Shown piece after piece: positions 1-9,442 of a stretch of DNA of 64,000 bases. The notes under the pieces were generated by a model. The model searched no databases, was not told the origin of the DNA, and saw only the letters and a program-made list of their open reading frames with translations. Source of the DNA: Vicia villosa (Eukaryota; Streptophyta; Magnoliopsida; Fabales; Fabaceae); NCBI RefSeq assembly GCF_029867415.1, contig NC_081185.1, positions 47,252,766-47,316,765 on the forward strand. The letters are read 5' to 3'. Within the stretch, counting starts at the first letter, position 1; every line of letters begins with the position of its first letter. A program made the translations under genes and the position numbers.

Positions 1-1546
1 ACCCTTTTAATTTTAAACACTATTTTTTATTTGATTAGCATAAATTCCATTTGGTAATTATTTTCCTAATTAACTTAGGATTAGATTTGAAGTAACACTA
101 ATATTAAAATTCTTTTTCTTTTAATCCATTTTTTTTTTAAATTACCAAACATATTGTTGTTTATTCTCTCTTTTAGAATTTAACATTTTTTAGACATCTT
201 TTGTTATTTTCTTCATTAAATGTTAATATTTCTTTATCATTTTTTTATGCACTCTTTTATATATTCATACTAACATTTTCTTGTTTATTGCGAGGTACAT
301 TCTAGCTGTTCATCTATTTTCGTGGATATTCGCAAATTCATCCTCAATCAATCTCCTCCACTGGATCTCGCTAATTCCATATCTAAAGGACTAGAACGCG
401 CTGCTCCACCATAGACCTCCACCACACTGAATCAGGTTTTCATTTTAGCGCTCATTTCTTCCTCTGTCATGTAACTGCCCCAAAGCCTTGTAATGGCTTA
501 TTGCATTCCTTCTATATTTTGCCTCTATCTCCCTGCAGGTGTTTATTGTAATAGTTTAGATTTATATTTCCATCTTTATTTTTCTGCCAACAGGTGTTTA
601 TTGTAATAGCGTAGGAATTTTTAAATTCTTCCTTTAATTTCTGTATTTTTTTTAAAACTGCGTGGTTAGTAATCCTAGGGAGTGCAAGCCTGCTAAAAAA
701 TTTAGTTTGCCTAAATTACAAGATAATATAATAGAATTTAATCACGTGATTGTGCACCCACACACCTTTAGGGTAACCCTTCTTGTTGCCTTGTTGCCTG
801 TTGCCTTATTATCTGTTGCCTGTTGCCTTTAATTATAATAAAAATAGTCAAGTCCCTCAATTCCGAGGATACCTAAAGTAAAGGTTGCCTTAACCATTCA
901 TCATCAAGTTTGTCCCGTGACGTTGCCTCGGTAAATGATGATTTGTCCCCATTGCTAAGGTATCCTCGCATGATGCCTAAAAAGATTAATGACTATTATA
1001 TCCTCCCCTTAGACTACCTGCCCTCTTCATGGCAGGGTCAGTCTTATAGCGAACGATAAACCTCGATGACCCTTTACATCCAATACAAGGACTTCCTACC
1101 CTCCTATGGTATGGATAGCCCTGAAAAGCTAAAAGAACATTTTTTATAACTTAAGGGTAATTTCTTTTTAATTGCTTGCTCTTCTTCAAATTTAAATTCA
1201 AAACTCTTTTCCCACTTTTTTTTCAAATCAAATTCAAAAAGACTACGCTTATTTATAAGCTAAAGTTCTTCTTCAAAGTTTTTACTATTCACATACGACA
1301 CTTCAAATATTTTTGAAAACAAAAAGTGAGCTAAGCAATTAAGAGCCCATGGATAACCATGGATACAAAGGGTGCTTCAAACCTTCCCTTTGTATAACTT
1401 ACCCCTCGAACTCAAAATCTTCTTTAAAGGTCTTTTTCTATTCTTTTAGCCTTTCCTAAAAATTGGATAAAATAAAAGTCGGTGGCGACTCTTGCTCACC
1501 GCAACATTGTTTGCTTAAATATTTAAAGTCAGTTCACCGTATTACA
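1..1546 (+). repeat. 5' LTR (3' part only) of the Ogre-like element
   Basis: This stretch is collinear with the last 1.54 kb of the LTR at 18287-21917 and ends with the same CACCGTATTACA. The first ~2.1 kb of this LTR must lie before the window. It has short indels and about fifty substitutions against its partner. No coding capacity is seen. Confidence 0.92.
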
Positions 1547-1550
1547 GAAC

Positions 1551-1567
1551 TGGCGACTCTGCTGGGG
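1551..1567 (+). promoter_or_regulatory. Primer binding site (tRNA-Arg type)
   Basis: TGGCGACTCTGCTGGGG starts four bases after the 5' LTR end. Its complement ends in CCA like a tRNA 3' end, and Ogre elements are known for an arginine-tRNA primer. The identical 17-mer appears on the - strand at 34525-34541 in the second Ogre-like element. Confidence 0.85.
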
Positions 1568-2742
1568 TTTTTTCGAATAAAAGAGGGGTTACCTTAAAAG
1601 CTTAGGATTCGCTTAAATGTTTTTAATTGTTTGATTTGTTTGCTTTATTTTTAAAGGCTGTTTTGGGTATTCTGCTGTGTGAAAGACCCTTCACCCGGAT
1701 CTAGTGTACCTTAGGTATGTGGCAATAGACCAGGGAGGCTGTACGACATGTGTCGTTATGGTTGAACTGGTGGCCACCGTTAGTGCGACACTTTAGTTTA
1801 TCCTGATGGCCCTTGAATCTGATCGAGGAGACTTTTGGCTACCGCGTGGTGTCATAAGCACTAATTTGCCCTTAGAACCTTAGTTGAACTTGACTTTGGC
1901 TTATAAGAAGTAGCGAGATGGCTGGCTTTAGATTCCTGACTGAAGCCGGTTGATCCTCGATGCTACACTCATTGAGATTGGACTCTAGGGATGTTTTTGG
2001 CTGGCCGATTGAGTGCCATGTTGAGATAATGCCTGCGAGAAAGATCAGGGATATGAGCACCATAGAACCCGGTTACTATTTCTAGGACAAGTTGAACCAA
2101 CTAAACGTCAGTGGGGAGGGTACTTACCTACGAACTTCAAGCAAGCCTCTAAACCTAAGGACACTTATATGACTTGCTTGTATGTGCCACTAACCCTTTG
2201 GTTTCCTTGCAGGTTTTCTTGTGGGAATCACTCGCCCTTATTACCTTATGCTTTGCTTACTACATTACATCTACATGACCTCATGACATCATAACATAAC
2301 ATGTTAACTAACCCTTCCAAGGATCTTAGGAATTTAGAGCGCACAATTTCAGGTGCTCTTATCAAGGACTGAATTCCTATCAAGGGGCAAGAGGATTTAT
2401 TTTCCTATGGCCACATACCTTCCAATTCAGAGACTCAGTACCTATCTAGGGGCAAGAGGATTTATTTTCCTCTAGCCGTGTACCTTCAAATTCAGACGTA
2501 TCCCGAACCAGAGGCTATGACCTACTGGATATGGTGAGCTCGATTTTCAAAGAAAGACGTTCAAAGACAAGAGCCAAGATTCTTCAGACGACGAAGCTGT
2601 GACCAATCAATCCCTAAAGTCGTAAACTAAGTTCCCATAGATCCTTGATAACATTGCATTTGCATTCATAACATCACATAAAACTAACTTTGCCTTTCAG
2701 GTCGACCAACTGGTCAGACAAATACCATCAACAAATCAATCC
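1568..2742 (+). other. Untranslated leader of the Ogre-like element
   Basis: No credible open frame is present between the primer site and the first tandem array. Within it, 2374-2495 is a two-copy direct repeat of about 68 bp sharing GGGGCAAGAGGATTTATTTT. Ogre elements often carry an extra ORF in this position; none is recognisable here. Confidence 0.6.
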
Positions 2743-2992
2743 CAATCAGATGAACATTTTGGAAGCTTGACCCCCAGACTTCTGAAACATTCTAATCAGA
2801 TATACATTCCGGAAGCTCGAACCCCGGATATTCTGAAAGTTCCAATAAGATGAACATTCTGGAAGCTTGACCCCCAGACTTCTGAAACATTCCAATCATA
2901 TATACATTCAGGAAGCTCGAACCCCGGACATTCTGAAACATTCTTATCAAATACACATTTCGGAAGCTCGAACCTCGGATACTCTGAATCTC
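2743..2992 (+). repeat. Tandem array, five ~50 bp monomers of two alternating types
   Basis: Units begin near 2743, 2793, 2844, 2894 and 2944. Units 1 and 3 carry GAAGCTTGACCCCCAGACTT; units 2, 4 and 5 carry GAAGCTCGAACCCCGGA-like sequence, so the first four form an ABAB dimer pattern. It lies immediately upstream of the gag remnant. Short open frames on the - strand here are translations of the repeat. Confidence 0.85.
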
Positions 2993-3056
2993 TACACCAG
3001 TTCCACAACAACGACGCAAGCAAGGCACGCCTAAGCGTCAAGTCGCCCAGATTAAT

Positions 3057-3329
3057 ATGTCACTAGCTCAGGCATTACAATACTTGTTGAAGTCAGGGTT
3101 GATTACTTTGAAGGACCCTCCTAGGAATCCCAGTACTTCCTCTTCTCGCTATAATCCTAATGCAAGGTGCGCATATCATTCCAATTGCCCTGGACATGAT
3201 ACAAATGATTGTTGGCCATTGAAAAACAAGATCCAAGACATGATCGATGTTGGTGAAATTGAGTTCACTCCTCTTAAGACCCCTATGGTGATCACTACCC
3301 CCATGCCTAATCATGATAAGGCTGATTAA
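3057..3329 (+). pseudogene. gag: Ogre/Tat gag C-terminal remnant
   Basis: The 90-residue frame contains a Cys/His cluster, CAYHSNCPGHDTNDCW, followed by LKNKIQDMIDVGEI. This is the pattern of the C-terminal gag region of Ogre/Tat polyproteins: a C-x3-H-type cluster, then a leucine-rich stretch before protease. It ends at a TAA at 3327-3329, where a working element would continue into protease. The upstream gag (capsid-like part) and all of protease, RT, RNase H and integrase are absent from the element, so this is a relic. The first ATG may not be a real start because homology could extend a little upstream. Family assignment rests on the motif; the relic state is clear. Confidence 0.72.
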
Positions 3330-3630
3330 TGTCTAGAAGGATGAACAATTGGTTCATTAGCTTTGCTTTCATTTGCAATTTTCTTTCCCGTCTGTTTAAA
3401 CATTTGACTCATGATAGACATTATTTGTTTTAATAATCATCATTAGTGCATTGCATATGTTTGTCTTGAATAAATCATTTTGCTATCACTCATCTTAAAT
3501 TGTGTCTTTACTTTGCATATGTTTTGTGATACTCGACTCCTGCTAAAGCTGTATGCCTTTGGAGGGAGGATGACGAAACCGATACCGCAACCTCATACAG
3601 TATGTTTTTAAACAGACTATGCTGACGATG

Positions 3631-3780
3631 TACAAGCATTGTTTCAATTCCTAAACAGTGGAGATATAAGGATGTTAATCCCTCGTCAACCCCTTTGAGC
3701 CTAAGAAGTAGAAGTTTCTTTCTCATATAAATTAAACCCTTAATCACAACCTGGGGCAGGGTAGTTACTCAGTTAACTCA
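3631..3780 (+). other. Conserved block shared with the - strand Ogre-like element
   Basis: This segment matches the reverse complement of 31515-31660 closely, including AACAGTGGAGATATAAGGAT, GTTAATCCCT and, near its end, GGGGCAGGGTAG. Flanking sequences of the two elements do not align by eye. One frame, read in both, gives a short conserved peptide around SIPKQWRYKDVNP. It could be a decayed coding remnant or a cis element such as a packaging or RNA-structure signal. Confidence 0.72.
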
Positions 3781-4616
3781 ATTATACTAGCTGTTGTTTA
3801 TACAAATAATGATGGGTTCTCGCTACCAGTAAGTCATGCAGTCAATATCCACCAAAAAGAAAAAGTTGTTAAGCCAAAACCAATGAAGGAGACTTATTAA
3901 AAAAATCGAAACATCCCGCTGACTGTAACCTCAAAATAAACAGTTTAGGCAAAAGTTAGGGATAACAAAATCAATGTCAAAAAGAGGTTGCTGCAAATCC
4001 TCGACAAAAGAAAAAAAAGAAAATATTACAAGAAGGATGACTGCCTGTCCAAATAATTTGTCGGTGCTGAAACCATCATCAAATGTAAGTGGTATGACTT
4101 CAAGCTCTGCTAGGACTTAAATGCAAAATTAACTAAGCATAGGATCGAAGAACATCACGAAGATTGGGAAGGGTACAAATAAACTTTGAGCCGTTATCTT
4201 TTGTTTCTTAAACCATGAACCAAGCCACGTTACAACCCTTGAAAGTCCTAACTGAAGCATGGTTAGTTCGAAAGCATACTGTCACCAAAAATGTATCCTG
4301 ACTCCTTAAGGTTTACCACGAATATTGAGTTGATATCACGTTTTACAAACATCACGTTTTACAAACATCACGTTTTATAAACATCACGCTTTTTACATCT
4401 TTTGTTTTAATGCTTTAAAAAAAATCAAGACAGACATACGCACTGCATCTCATGAATTCATTAATAAACAAATTTTGCTACATAATTTCGAATGTTAGCA
4501 TCAGGAAGAATTTGCACATGGTACAACTAATGACTGAAAGTTATCACGACAGACAAAACCACTTCAGAAGCGATGTCTCTTATGTATACAAGGGGCATGA
4601 CATGGTTTATCCAATC

Positions 4617-4800
4617 AACCTGGGGCAGTCAGGTCAAGATTCTGAGAATCTCTCAAAGAATGCCAATCAATTTGGGGCAGTCAGGTCAAAGATTCCAAGA
4701 ATCTCTCAAGATTATGAGAATCTCTCAAAGAATGCCAATCAATTTAGGGCAGCCCGGTCAAGATTCCAAGAATCTCTCAAGAATGCCAAACAAATCAGTC
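4617..4800 (+). repeat. Short tandem array, about three units of 52-73 bp
   Basis: Units share GGGGCAGTCAGGTCAA, AAGAATCTCTCAA and GAATGCCAATCAATTT. The middle unit is longer through an internal duplication of GAGAATCTCTCAA. Several other GGGGCA-type words occur downstream (4800-4850), resembling the element's polypurine tract. Confidence 0.78.
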
Positions 4801-5540
4801 AGGGGCATCACCCTAAGTGTATGAGTACTAGGGGCATCACCCATAGTATATGTCCAAAGGTCCTCACAAGGCGAATCTCTCCAAAGTCCCTACTAGCAGG
4901 GGAAAAGTTGTGCAAAGCCTGTTTGACACTTCAACCAACACTCATTGGTGTGTCCCAATCAATACAAATCCAGGAATTGCAGTTACTATAATACTGGGGG
5001 CAACGTTCAAAACATCCATGCCTCCCCACAAATCCGGTTTCACAGGATCATATCCCCACAAAGTAATCATTAAGAAGATATCTTCAACTGTTCTCGTCCC
5101 AACAAAGACTTAGTTCCTCAACAAAGTTTACATCTTCTGCCGGTTCCCCGACACTGTTCTCTTCCCCAAACAGGTTTATTCATCTCTCTTTACCCCTAGT
5201 CAAGGTGCATCAAAGATCAATCATTCAAATCGCTTTCATCCCCAAGCAGAAGTCATAAATCCCCAGCTGAGCATCTTCAAGACAAGATCAAACATCAAAA
5301 TAACAACAATACAGAGATTTATTTTCTCAACACACTCCAAACAACATCTGTCATACATCATATACATCACATACATATTCATACATTGCATACATTACTT
5401 CATGATAAACATATGCGTTTCTCATTTATTTTGAGAGACTCGTCATATAATACATGCATCATGACATTGCATAAAGACCAACTGTACCTATTTCAGGATA
5501 CAGGTACAAATAGATAAACAAAATCTCCAATCTTCAAAGA

Positions 5541-6165
5541 TCTAGTTCAGTTACTACGAATGGTACTGACACGGTCAACTCTCAAAGGTCTAATTCTATC
5601 ATCACGAACGGTGTAGACACGATCATCTTCAAATATCTAATTCAGTTACTACGAACGGTACTGACACAGTCAACTCTCAAAGATCTAATTCTATCATCAC
5701 GAATGGTGTAGACACGATCATCTTCCAAGATCTCATTCAGTTACTACGAACGGTACTGACACGATCAACCTTTAAAGATCTAATTCTATCATCACGAACA
5801 GTGTAGACGCGATCATATCTCCAAGGTCTAATTCAGTTACTACCAACGGTGCTGACACGATCAACATTTGAAGATCTAATTCTATCATCACGAATGGTGT
5901 ACACACGGTCGTCCTTCCAAGATCTAATTCAGTTACTACGAACGGTGCTGACACGATCAACATTCGAAGATCTAATTCTATCATCACGAACGGTGTAGAC
6001 ACGGTCATCCATCCAAGATCTAATTCAGTTACTACAAACGGTGCCGACACAGTCAATATTCCAAGATCTAATTCTATCATCACGAACGATGTAGACATGA
6101 TCATCTCTCCCAGATCTAATCCAGTTACTACGAACAGTGCTGACGAGATCAAATTCCAAAAATAG
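5541..6165 (+). repeat. Higher-order tandem array: ~13 monomers of ~48 bp alternating as A-B dimers
   Basis: Type A monomers contain TTCAGTTACTACGAACGGT followed by a CTGACACG-like core; type B contain TTCTATCATCACGAACGGTG then TAGACACG. They alternate strictly, giving about six and a half dimers of ~96 bp. The - strand open frame across this region (5772-6197) is a repeat translation. Position before the polypurine tract fits the hypervariable 3' UTR arrays known from Ogre/Tat elements (for example PisTR-A in pea). Confidence 0.88.
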
Positions 6166-6189
6166 ATGGCATCTAGAAGCCCATTTCCA

Positions 6190-6285
6190 ACAAACACTTC
6201 TTAATACATCTGAGCTCAGATACATCCTAACGTACGGCTCATTCTAATACTTCTCAATATAAAGGATCCTGTCTAACGTACGACT
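6190..6285 (+). repeat. Start of the ACGTACG array, cut by the copia insertion
   Basis: TAACGTACGGCTCATTCTAA and GTCTAACGTACGACT occur here and continue in the same style after the copia element at 17608. The target duplication CGACT is 6281-6285. Confidence 0.75.
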
Positions 6286-7429
6286 TGTTAGAACAAGATT
6301 TGTTTTGATCAATATTCTTAGTTTTGATGATAACAAGCATATGAATTTTGTATGAGATAATGTGGTACTCTAATACTATGCAATTTCCATTTCAGGAACT
6401 ATATAAAGAGTATGCACAAAATCAGCGCAAGAAGCACTGACTCAGAAGGTTCAGCATGCAACATCAGAACATGGTCTGGCAAGACATCAGAAGATGGTCA
6501 AACAGAATCAGAACATGGGTCTATGGAAGCATCAGAAGAACTTGAGATCAGAAGCAGAAGCACTGAAGTTCTCATGGTATCACGCTCAGAAGCACTTCAA
6601 GGTCAGAAGACAAGAAGATGCTCTGCACCAAGCTGTGTGACTCTGATGACATTCAAACGTTGTTTACACAAACATCATATTAGAAGCAAGTACTAGACTG
6701 GCAGGCTACGATGACTGACAAAAGGAACGTTAGAAGCTATTAAAGGCAACGTCAGTAGACACAGCGAAAACAAGGCTCGAGGTAGTTGACAAAAGAGTGA
6801 AACACTAAATGCAATGCTGTACGGATTACGCAAAGCATTAAATGCTCCCAACGGTCATCTTCTCAAGTGCCTATAAATATGAATTTCTGATGAGAAGCAA
6901 GGTTACAACTCACGAATCACAAACTCTGAACCAACTTGCAGAAACTCTGTTCAATTCAAAAGCTCTCAAACTTCATCAAACTCACTATATTGCTGTTGTA
7001 ATATCTTAGTGAGATTTAAGCTTAAACTTAAGAGAAAATCACAGTTGTGATAATAGCTTTATTAGAAGCATTGTAACTCTTAAAAGAATTTGTTTACATT
7101 AAGTTGTAAGAACTAGAGTGATCAGGTTGTTGATCAGTATACTCTAAAAAGTCTTAGAAGGTATCTAAGCAGATTGTTCCTAGAGTGATCAGGTTGTGAT
7201 CAGTATACTCTAGAAGACTTAGCAGTTGGCTAAGTGGAAAACCGTTGTAAGCTCGTGTGATTAGTGGATTAAATCCTCAGGTGAGGTAAATCACTCCAAG
7301 GGGGTGGACTGGAGTAGTTTAGTTAACAACGAACCAGGATAAAAATCATTGTGCAAATTGTTTTTATCTTACAAGTTTTAAAGCTACACTTATTCAAACC
7401 CCCCTTTATAAGTGTTTTTCTATCCTTCA
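6286..7429 (+). repeat. 5' LTR of the SIRE-type copia element
   Basis: It begins TGTTAGAACAAGATTTG, ends CTATCCTTCA and matches 16463-17607 almost throughout. It is rich in CAGAAG-type words. The 94-aa frame inside it (6412-6696) occurs in both LTRs but has no recognisable domain and is not taken as a gene. Confidence 0.95.
6872..6879 (+). promoter_or_regulatory. Candidate LTR TATA box
   Basis: TATAAATA occurs about 590 bp into the LTR after a C-rich stretch and is identical in the 3' LTR at 17049-17056. It is the best core promoter candidate in this LTR. Confidence 0.6.
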
Positions 7430-7431
7430 AT

Positions 7432-7448
7432 TGGCATCAGAGCGCCGG
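7432..7448 (+). promoter_or_regulatory. Primer binding site of the copia element
   Basis: TGGCATCAGAGCGCCGG lies two bases after the 5' LTR. It resembles the initiator-methionine-tRNA site TGGTATCAGAGC with one change in the first twelve bases; SIRE-type elements carry similar variants. Confidence 0.75.
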
Positions 7449-7513
7449 TTCTAAGGTGCAAGCACTTAACCGTGTTTAGAAAAGATTCAGGAAGAGAAAA
7501 ACATTAAGTCAAG

Positions 7514-9442
7514 ATGGTTGAGACTCCACCACCTTCATCTACATCTACATCTGGCTCAGCTGAGCAATACAATGGAAATGGTAACAATGGTTATACTAGA
7601 CCGCCAGTATTTGATGGTGAAAACTTTGAATACTGGAAAGATAAACTTGAAAGTTACTTCCTTGGTCTAGATGGTGACTTATGGGATCTTCTGGTGGATG
7701 GTTACAAACATCCAGTGAACGCTACTGGCGTAAGGCTTACAAGACAAGAAATGAATGATGATCAAAAGAAGCTTTTCAATAATCATCATAAATGTAGGAC
7801 TGTTTTGCTGAATGCTATCTCTCATGCTGAGTATGAGAAGATATCTAACAGGGAAACTGCCTATGATATATATGAGTCATTGAAAATGACCCATGAAGGA
7901 AATGCTCAAGTCAAGGAGACCAAAGCTCTTGCTCTAACGCAGAAATATGAAGCCTTCAAGATGGAGGACGATGAAGATATTGAGAAGATGTTCTCAAGAT
8001 TTCAAACGCTAACTGCTGGATTAAGAGTTCTGGACAAAGGATACACCAAGGCTGATCATGTAAAGAAGATCATCAGAAGCTTACCCAGAAGATGGGGTCC
8101 AATGGTGATTGCATTCAAGATTGCAAAGAATCTGAATGAGGTTTCTTTGGAAGAGCTAATCAGTGCCTTGAGAAGCCATGAGATAGAGCTGGATGCAAAT
8201 GAGCCTCAGAAGAAAGGTAAGTCTATTGCAATAAAATCTAATATTAAAAAATGCACTAACGCTTTTCAGGCTGAAGAAGAAGAATCTGAAGAATCAGAAT
8301 CAGAAGAAGAAGATGAACTGTCCATGATCTCCAGAAGGGTAAACCAACTCTGGAAGAGCAAGCAAAGGAAGTTCAAAAGCTTCAGAAGTTCAAAGAAGTT
8401 TGAACGAGGAGAATCTTCTGGTGGCAGAAGATCTGACAAGAAGAAGATCGTCTGCTATGAGTGCAATGAGCCTGGACACTTCAAGAATGAATGTTCAAAA
8501 CTTCAGAAGGAGAATCCCAAGAAGAAGTTTCATAAGAAGAAAGGTCTTATGGCAACATGGGATGATTCTGAATCAGAATCAGAATCAGACTCTGAAGGAG
8601 AGCAAGCAAAACTTGCACTGATGGCCACTGTAGATGATGGATCAGAATCTACATCAGAATCAGACTCTGAAGAGGTATTTTCTGAACTATCTAGAGAAGA
8701 GTTAGTTTCCAGTTTAACAGAACTTCTGGAACTCAAGGCTCATCTTAGTATCAAATACAAAAAGCTAAAAAAGAAATTTGAATTTGAAACTAAGAAGCTG
8801 GAAGTGGAAAATTCTGAATTGAAGGAAAAAGTTTTAAAATTATCCAAAGATAGTGGATCTTCTTCTGAATCAGAAAAATCCATTCCTAGCCTCAATCATA
8901 TTCTGAAAGAATATGACTCGAGCTTCAAAAAGTTCCTATCTAGAAGTATTGGCAGAAGTCATCTTGCTTCTATGATATATGGTGTTTCTGGAAACAAAAG
9001 GTTTGGTTTTGGCTATGAGGGTGATACCTCACATAAATTTGAGCCTGTTGATGATTTGAAAATCACATACAAGCCATTGTATGATCAGTTCAAATATGGC
9101 CACTCACATGATATCAAGCTCACTTCACATGCACAGAGTTTTCACACTACACACACCAAAAAGCATGTGACACAACCTAAAAGATTTCATGCTGCCAAAC
9201 CTAAAGAATATCATGTTGTTCCTCCTGTTACTTATAATGCTAAACCCAAGTTCAATCAGAACTTGAGGAAAACTAACAAGAAAGGACCCAAGAAATTGTG
9301 GGTACCTAAGGAGAAGATAATTTCTGTTGCAGATATCCTTAGCAGCAAAGAAGGCAAAGCACAAAATGTCATGGTACCTGGACTCTGGGTGCTCGCGACA
9401 CATGACGGGAAGAAGGTCTATGTTCCAAGACCTGGTGCTTAA
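7514..9442 (+). CDS. gag: Gag polyprotein of the SIRE-type copia element
   Basis: A 642-codon open frame starts at the first ATG after the primer site. Residues ~25-90 read like the N-terminal copia gag region (PPVFDGENFEYWKDKLESYF); residues ~90-235 match the UBN2/gag family (MTHEGNAQVKETKALALTQK). A CCHC zinc knuckle, CYECNEPGHFKNEC, lies at residues 314-327 and binds RNA in particle assembly. Acidic Ser/Glu-rich stretches surround it and a lysine-rich coiled-coil-like segment follows near 410-450. The product forms cytoplasmic virus-like particles. The last ~40 codons overlap the protease frame (9327 onward) in another phase, so pol expression needs a frame change or reflects an indel. The gag frame itself is unbroken. 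Confidence 0.93.
   Translation: MVETPPPSSTSTSGSAEQYNGNGNNGYTRPPVFDGENFEYWKDKLESYFLGLDGDLWDLLVDGYKHPVNATGVRLTRQEMNDDQKKLFNNHHKCRTVLLNAISHAEYEKISNRETAYDIYESLKMTHEGNAQVKETKALALTQKYEAFKMEDDEDIEKMFSRFQTLTAGLRVLDKGYTKADHVKKIIRSLPRRWGPMVIAFKIAKNLNEVSLEELISALRSHEIELDANEPQKKGKSIAIKSNIKKCTNAFQAEEEESEESESEEEDELSMISRRVNQLWKSKQRKFKSFRSSKKFERGESSGGRRSDKKKIVCYECNEPGHFKNECSKLQKENPKKKFHKKKGLMATWDDSESESESDSEGEQAKLALMATVDDGSESTSESDSEEVFSELSREELVSSLTELLELKAHLSIKYKKLKKKFEFETKKLEVENSELKEKVLKLSKDSGSSSESEKSIPSLNHILKEYDSSFKKFLSRSIGRSHLASMIYGVSGNKRFGFGYEGDTSHKFEPVDDLKITYKPLYDQFKYGHSHDIKLTSHAQSFHTTHTKKHVTQPKRFHAAKPKEYHVVPPVTYNAKPKFNQNLRKTNKKGPKKLWVPKEKIISVADILSSKEGKAQNVMVPGLWVLATHDGKKVYVPRPGA

Larger units (their letters stand above)
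3330..5540 (+). other. Non-coding internal region with small repeats
   Basis: No supported coding sequence. It holds a block conserved with the other Ogre-like element (3631-3780), four 16 bp copies of ATCACGTTTTACAAAC at 4335-4396 and a larger array at 4617-4800. The 179-aa frame at 4452-4991 is low-complexity and largely translates the array; I do not regard it as a gene. Confidence 0.6.

Noticed and set aside
5772..6197. 141-codon - strand frame with repeated VVTELDLG
   Set aside because: It is the antisense translation of the A-B dimer array.
6412..6696. 94-codon frame repeated in both SIRE LTRs
   Set aside because: Low-complexity Ser/Arg/Glu-rich translation of CAGAAG words in LTR sequence, upstream of the candidate TATA box.
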